This document shows positions 60,593-64,000 of a stretch of DNA of 64,000 bases, one piece after another. Within the stretch, counting starts at the first letter, position 1, and every line of letters begins with the position of its first letter. Origin of the DNA: Candidatus Vecturithrix granuli (lineage in GTDB: Bacteria > Moduliflexota > Moduliflexia > Moduliflexales > Moduliflexaceae); assembly GCA_000739535.1 (NCBI GenBank), contig DF820471.1:113973-177972 (forward strand), given 5' to 3'. The translations under genes and the position numbers were made by a program. Under the pieces are notes generated by a model, which worked only from the letters and a program-made list of their open reading frames with translations, was not told where the DNA came from and made no database searches.

Positions 60593-61051
60593 TTATATTT
60601 CTTTTGTCCGCTTCACAATATCAGCCCGGATAATATTACCTAATTCTTTTGGATCGAGCAAAACGCCAGTCTTCTTTTTCAAATCCTGAAAATTCATCTG
60701 CTTTAATTCTTTCACAGCTTGCTCAAAAATATAGGAGCGCGTCAAATCAACGCGATTCATACTCTGATAAAACGGACGTTTATCATTGAGAAAGTTAAAT
60801 TTTTCAGGATCTCGTTCCTTATATTTATAATAATTCCCTGCTTGATTGAAAATCTCTTTGTACATGATCATCACCATATACCAGATTAATTTTTCTTCCT
60901 CTGTCAATCGCTCGGCAATAGGTCGCGTGGCCGCATCAAAATGGATTGATCGTTCAAGAAAAGGCTGTGTGATGACTTCTTGCTTTTTTAACACGCGATA
61001 AATAAGTGCAAAGACCGTGTAGATCGAATCTTTTTTAATTTCCTCACTCAT
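60593..61051 (-). CDS. Hypothetical protein beside acyl-CoA synthetase
   Basis: This is a 152-residue, mostly helical soluble protein starting MSEEIKKDSIYTVFALIYRV and containing EEEKLIWYMVMIMYKEIFNQ and YKYKERDPEKFNFLNDKRPF, with a charged end (IIRADIVKRTKEI). I do not recognise it. It follows the acyl-CoA synthetase-Roadblock gene by 30 bases on the same strand, so a partner role is plausible. ATG 61051 is preferred to an upstream TTG at 61069; GAGAG lies about 8 bases before it. Confidence 0.75.
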   Translation of the reverse strand: MSEEIKKDSIYTVFALIYRVLKKQEVITQPFLERSIHFDAATRPIAERLTEEEKLIWYMVMIMYKEIFNQAGNYYKYKERDPEKFNFLNDKRPFYQSMNRVDLTRSYIFEQAVKELKQMNFQDLKKKTGVLLDPKELGNIIRADIVKRTKEI

Positions 61052-61081
61052 AACATCAGGCTCTCTCAATTTCAGCAGCCT

Positions 61082-63391
61082 TTAAAACAGTTCTGCCTCA
61101 ATTTGAGGGATAACTTTATTGAAATTCAGCCGCACTAATCCCCAATTTAACTCTTTTGCCTCAACAATAAGCGTTACCAGATATTGATCGCGGATAAGTT
61201 TGACGACAAATCCGTATTTATCAGCGATAAAATATGCTTCGAGCGGACTTCCGGCATCGAGGCTCTTGGCAGCTTTGCTGAACGCACCAGTGACAGCAGC
61301 TAATTCGGCATCCGCAAGGACTGTTGGGAAATCAGGATCCGTTGTAAATGAAGTAATGCCAATGCCATCTATCCCGGCGATACTGCCAGCAATACCGCCT
61401 GGAATTTCCATAACAAGTTCACGCAAACGATCGTCAAACCCACCTGCTCCTCCGGTCTCCGAAGGTACGACTTTGGGAGGACGTACAACCGGAGGTTCAA
61501 CCGAAACCTTTCCGCCGCCGCCTTCAAATTGACGCATCTGTGCTTCCAAACTCACGCCGGCTGCCGGAGAAGTTCCGCCGCCGCCTTCGAGGAGGTGCAT
61601 CTGATCTTCCAAACTCATGCCGGCTGCTGAAGGAGCTCCGCCGCTGCCTTCGAGGAGGCGCATCTGATCTTCCAAACTCATACCGCTTACCGGAGGAGTG
61701 CCACCGCCGCTTTCGAGTTGACGCATCTGCTCTTCCAAACTCATGCCGCCTGCCGGAGGAGCCACTATACTCGGCTCTTCAACTACCTCCTCGAGGGTTT
61801 CTAATTCCGATTCATCAACCGCCAGTTCATCTCCTTCTTCCCCTTCATCTTCAAACTCTTCCTCTTCTTCAGCCGGAAGCCCGGCAGCGATTCTTCGGAG
61901 AACACGCTTTAAAATTTTCCCTGTAACATTTTTCGGAATCTCATCAATCACCTCAATCGAACGAGGAACTTTATATGCGGCTAAATATTTCCGGCAATAT
62001 GAGAGGATATCCTTTTCATCAATGCTTGCTCCTAGTTTCGGAACAATATAGGCTTTGGGGACTTCTCCTCGGATAGCATCTTCCATACCAATCACGCCCG
62101 CATCTTGAACAGCCGGATGTTGTGTGAGGACATTCTCGATTTCTTTCGGATAAACATTCTCGCCGCCGACAATAATCATATCCTTTTTCCGGTCAGCGAT
62201 AAACACAAAGTCATCCTCGTCCATATACCCTAAATCGCCAGTATGAAACCAGCCGCCTCGGAAGGCTTCTTTGTTCGCCTCCTCATCTTTATAATACCCC
62301 ATCATCACATTGGGGCCCTGGACGACGATTTCACCAACGGTATTCCGAGGAACCTCTTTGTTATTCATGTCCACGACTTTCCATTTCACGCGATCCGCTG
62401 CTTTACCGATCGAGCCGATTTTTCGATTACTGAGCGGATTCACTGACACTAAGGGCGAACACTCTGACAACCCATAGCCTTCATAAATTTTACACGGAAA
62501 TCTCGATTCAAATTTTTCGGCAATAGCGGTAGTTAACGGAGCGCCGCCGCAATATCCTAAGCGAAGATGGCTGACATCGTAACGTTCCAGATTGGGCATA
62601 TTGGCCAGTACCGCAAACATGGTCGGCACTCCGACAAAGATCGTGACTTTCCAATCGCTAAAACCTTTTAATACGGGTTGAGGCAGGAAATTTTCCAGCA
62701 ACACATTGGTCATCCCGGCGAAAATCGGCACCATCATACAGGCGGTCATCGCCAGCGTATGAAACATGGGAAGGCAATTTAAGGGAACATCCTTTCGACT
62801 GGCTTCAACTGCTTTGCCGATGGCGACCGTACTGCTTAAAATGTTGACATGGGAAAGCATCGCACCTCTTGGCAAACCGGTCGTTCCGGAAGAATAGTAG
62901 ATCGCAGCCATATCACTTAACTTCACGGCTGGCGTTAAATTTGAATCTTCATAAGGTGCGATTAATGTTGAAAAAGGAAGCAGATTTTCATCTTCCGGGT
63001 CATCATCTAAGGTAATAATATATTGAACTTGAGGAAGCTGAGGGCGAAGCATGAGTAAAAGTTCATCATACGGAGGAGCCGTGACAATCACTTTGGCATC
63101 AGAATTATTAATCACATAAGTTAATTCGCGGCCGCTTAACAGCGAGTTAAACGCGACAAATGCGGCTCCGGCTTTTAATGCAGCAAACACGCCAGTGACA
63201 AATTCCGGGCAATTGTTCATTAAAACGCCAACTTTGTCGTTCTGACCAACCCCTAGCGCATTCAATGCTCTTCCAAGTTTATTGGCCTCCGCATTGAGAT
63301 CTTTATAGTTCACCCGGCGATCTCGAAAAACAATCGCTGTCTTATTGGGGTATTTTGTCGCACTCCGTTCTAACATTTCCCCAAGAGTCAT
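61082..63391 (-). CDS. Acyl-CoA synthetase (AMP-forming) fused to repeat linker and Roadblock/LC7-like domain
   Basis: The product has 769 residues. An ANL-family long-chain acyl-CoA synthetase (about 1-505) shows the ATP loop YYSSGTTGLPRGAM, YGLSECSPLVSVN, the hinge HTGDLGYMDEDDF and the catalytic C-terminal VTGKILKRVLRR. It is followed by an acidic linker (EEEEEFEDEGEEGDELAVDE) and four 21-residue repeats (549-632) of the type MSLEDQMRLLEG plus a Gly/Pro turn. The last 118 residues (652-769) form a Roadblock/LC7-type longin fold (LVMEIPGGIAGSIAGIDGIG, AYFIADKYGFVVKLIRDQYL), normally a GTPase-regulating scaffold. Such a fusion is not standard. The enzyme probably activates fatty acids while the tail docks to a partner. 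Confidence 0.9.
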   Translation of the reverse strand: MTLGEMLERSATKYPNKTAIVFRDRRVNYKDLNAEANKLGRALNALGVGQNDKVGVLMNNCPEFVTGVFAALKAGAAFVAFNSLLSGRELTYVINNSDAKVIVTAPPYDELLLMLRPQLPQVQYIITLDDDPEDENLLPFSTLIAPYEDSNLTPAVKLSDMAAIYYSSGTTGLPRGAMLSHVNILSSTVAIGKAVEASRKDVPLNCLPMFHTLAMTACMMVPIFAGMTNVLLENFLPQPVLKGFSDWKVTIFVGVPTMFAVLANMPNLERYDVSHLRLGYCGGAPLTTAIAEKFESRFPCKIYEGYGLSECSPLVSVNPLSNRKIGSIGKAADRVKWKVVDMNNKEVPRNTVGEIVVQGPNVMMGYYKDEEANKEAFRGGWFHTGDLGYMDEDDFVFIADRKKDMIIVGGENVYPKEIENVLTQHPAVQDAGVIGMEDAIRGEVPKAYIVPKLGASIDEKDILSYCRKYLAAYKVPRSIEVIDEIPKNVTGKILKRVLRRIAAGLPAEEEEEFEDEGEEGDELAVDESELETLEEVVEEPSIVAPPAGGMSLEEQMRQLESGGGTPPVSGMSLEDQMRLLEGSGGAPSAAGMSLEDQMHLLEGGGGTSPAAGVSLEAQMRQFEGGGGKVSVEPPVVRPPKVVPSETGGAGGFDDRLRELVMEIPGGIAGSIAGIDGIGITSFTTDPDFPTVLADAELAAVTGAFSKAAKSLDAGSPLEAYFIADKYGFVVKLIRDQYLVTLIVEAKELNWGLVRLNFNKVIPQIEAELF
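61496..61747 (-). repeat. Four 63-base coding repeats in the acyl-CoA synthetase gene
   Basis: These bases encode four copies of a 21-residue unit: a short helix MSLEEQMRQLE followed by a glycine-rich and proline-containing spacer. The copies differ at a few residues, and the last begins VSLEAQMRQFE. The regular 63-base period suggests growth by tandem duplication. The helix could be a repeated docking peptide. Confidence 0.85.
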
Positions 63392-63595
63392 AACAATCTC
63401 CCTTCCTCAGAAACAAAGTAGTCATAAAATTGATGAAGTTTACAACGTATTGATGAGCTTCGCTGAAATTCTTTAGGTCTAAAACTTCATAGGTGCTCTT
63501 CGTCCAGTTAACCTTTTTTTAGCCTGGACTTTTTTCCAAGTCAATCCTACTTAAATTTGAAAAATTAGCAAGGAAAAAATACTGATTTTCTGCCT

Positions 63596-64000
63596 TTATC
63601 GTTTTAAAGCATGAATTGTGTCACGAATTTTCGAAATCTGCTGCTGCCCGGTTTGTTCTCCGATTTCAACAATCTGTGGTAAACGTTTAAAATCAAACAG
63701 ATCAAAATTTTCCAGATTCGGTTTTATATGAATATCAAAATAGCGTGATTTATTGCGCGTAATTTCTAATCCCTCCATCGCCATGACGCGCATAATAATA
63801 CGCGGCAATAAAATAGACCCGTAGCGAAATTTGAGTTGTTTCGCATAGCGTATCAGTTTTTGGAATAAATTCGCCGTACCTGCTGAGGTTTCCTGTTCGA
63901 TAGGCGGCACAAGATATACTTCGCGCTCAGGCGTGACATCAACTGCAATCACCATATCAATCCCTTGTTTTTTTAAAACATCTCCCGGAACATTATTCAC
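63596..64000 (-). CDS. Patatin-like phospholipase, C-terminal part (cut by window edge)
   Basis: The frame is open to the right edge. The visible 134 residues begin with NNVPGDVLKKQGIDMVIAVD, the region that follows the catalytic Asp-Gly motif in bacterial patatin-like (NTE-family) esterases. A tail of about 100 residues follows with SILLPRIIMRVMAMEGLEIT and HIKPNLENFDLFDF. The nucleophile Ser lies outside the window. It would hydrolyse phospholipids or acyl esters, and it stands next to an acyl-CoA synthetase gene on the same strand, which suggests fatty-acid release followed by activation. It stops 204 bases before that gene. Confidence 0.8.
   Translation of the reverse strand: MNNVPGDVLKKQGIDMVIAVDVTPEREVYLVPPIEQETSAGTANLFQKLIRYAKQLKFRYGSILLPRIIMRVMAMEGLEITRNKSRYFDIHIKPNLENFDLFDFKRLPQIVEIGEQTGQQQISKIRDTIHALKR

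Overview
The window looks like a chromosome segment of a free-living, Gram-negative-type, anaerobic bacterium. It has mreBCD, a membrane-anchored PpiD-like chaperone and a WecA/MraY-type sugar-phosphate transferase. It also has a ferredoxin-dependent 2-oxoacid oxidoreductase operon, several binding-protein-dependent sugar transporters and large multidomain signalling proteins. Base composition is intermediate, and the first 1.4 kb is visibly more AT-rich. Long palindromic intergenic repeats are abundant. The mix recalls uncultured filamentous or anaerobic-sludge lineages such as candidate phylum KSB3 (Vecturithrix/Moduliflexus); that is only a guess from gene content. I saw no rRNA, tRNA, CRISPR array or transposase.

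Layout. 1-5.3 kb is an accessory island: SF1 helicase, a putative dual-OB protein, two different DUF488 proteins, an HTH protein, a frameshifted membrane metallopeptidase and a TIGR04076 protein. Gene-tail remnants show a past duplication or insertion. 5.4-7.9 kb has a GAF/HD-GYP protein and a HEAT/amidotransferase-like protein on the minus strand. 8.2-25.0 kb is one large plus-strand carbohydrate or uronate catabolic locus: FadR-type regulator, zinc dehydrogenase, TRAP transporter, transaldolase, transketolase, second zinc dehydrogenase, UxaE-like epimerase, ribose-type ABC transporter with a permease-ATPase fusion, and an SDR. 25.1-30.8 kb is mostly minus strand: GNAT, GreA, three envelope-sugar genes and an adenosine-specific kinase. 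31.4 kb is a PfkB kinase. 32.4-37.5 kb is a minus-strand VOR-type operon with ferredoxin, P-loop ATPase, zinc-ribbon protein and hydroxyacyl-CoA dehydrogenase.

37.9-43.0 kb is a MalEFGK-type sugar ABC operon. 43.1-50.0 kb holds DUF6485, a beta-helix lipoprotein, an NtrC-type regulator and, divergently, two hybrid kinases. 50.1-54.9 kb has an ECF sigma factor, rhomboid protease, HEAT-repeat protein and an HtrA-like protein whose catalytic triad looks lost. 55.0-57.9 kb is mreBCD with an enlarged MreC. 58.3-64.0 kb has PpiD, an unknown protein, an acyl-CoA synthetase fused to a Roadblock/LC7-like domain, and the end of a patatin-like phospholipase.

How it fits together: the 8-25 kb locus reads as uptake by two transporter types, oxidation/reduction by three dehydrogenases, epimerisation, and transaldolase/transketolase rearrangement under one GntR-family regulator. 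The VOR block would oxidise branched-chain or related 2-oxoacids to acyl-CoA and reduced ferredoxin. The most unusual items are the acyl-CoA synthetase-Roadblock fusion, the duplicated helical insert in MreC, the HtrA-like pseudoprotease, the DUF488/dual-OB/helicase island and the several families of nested palindromic repeats.
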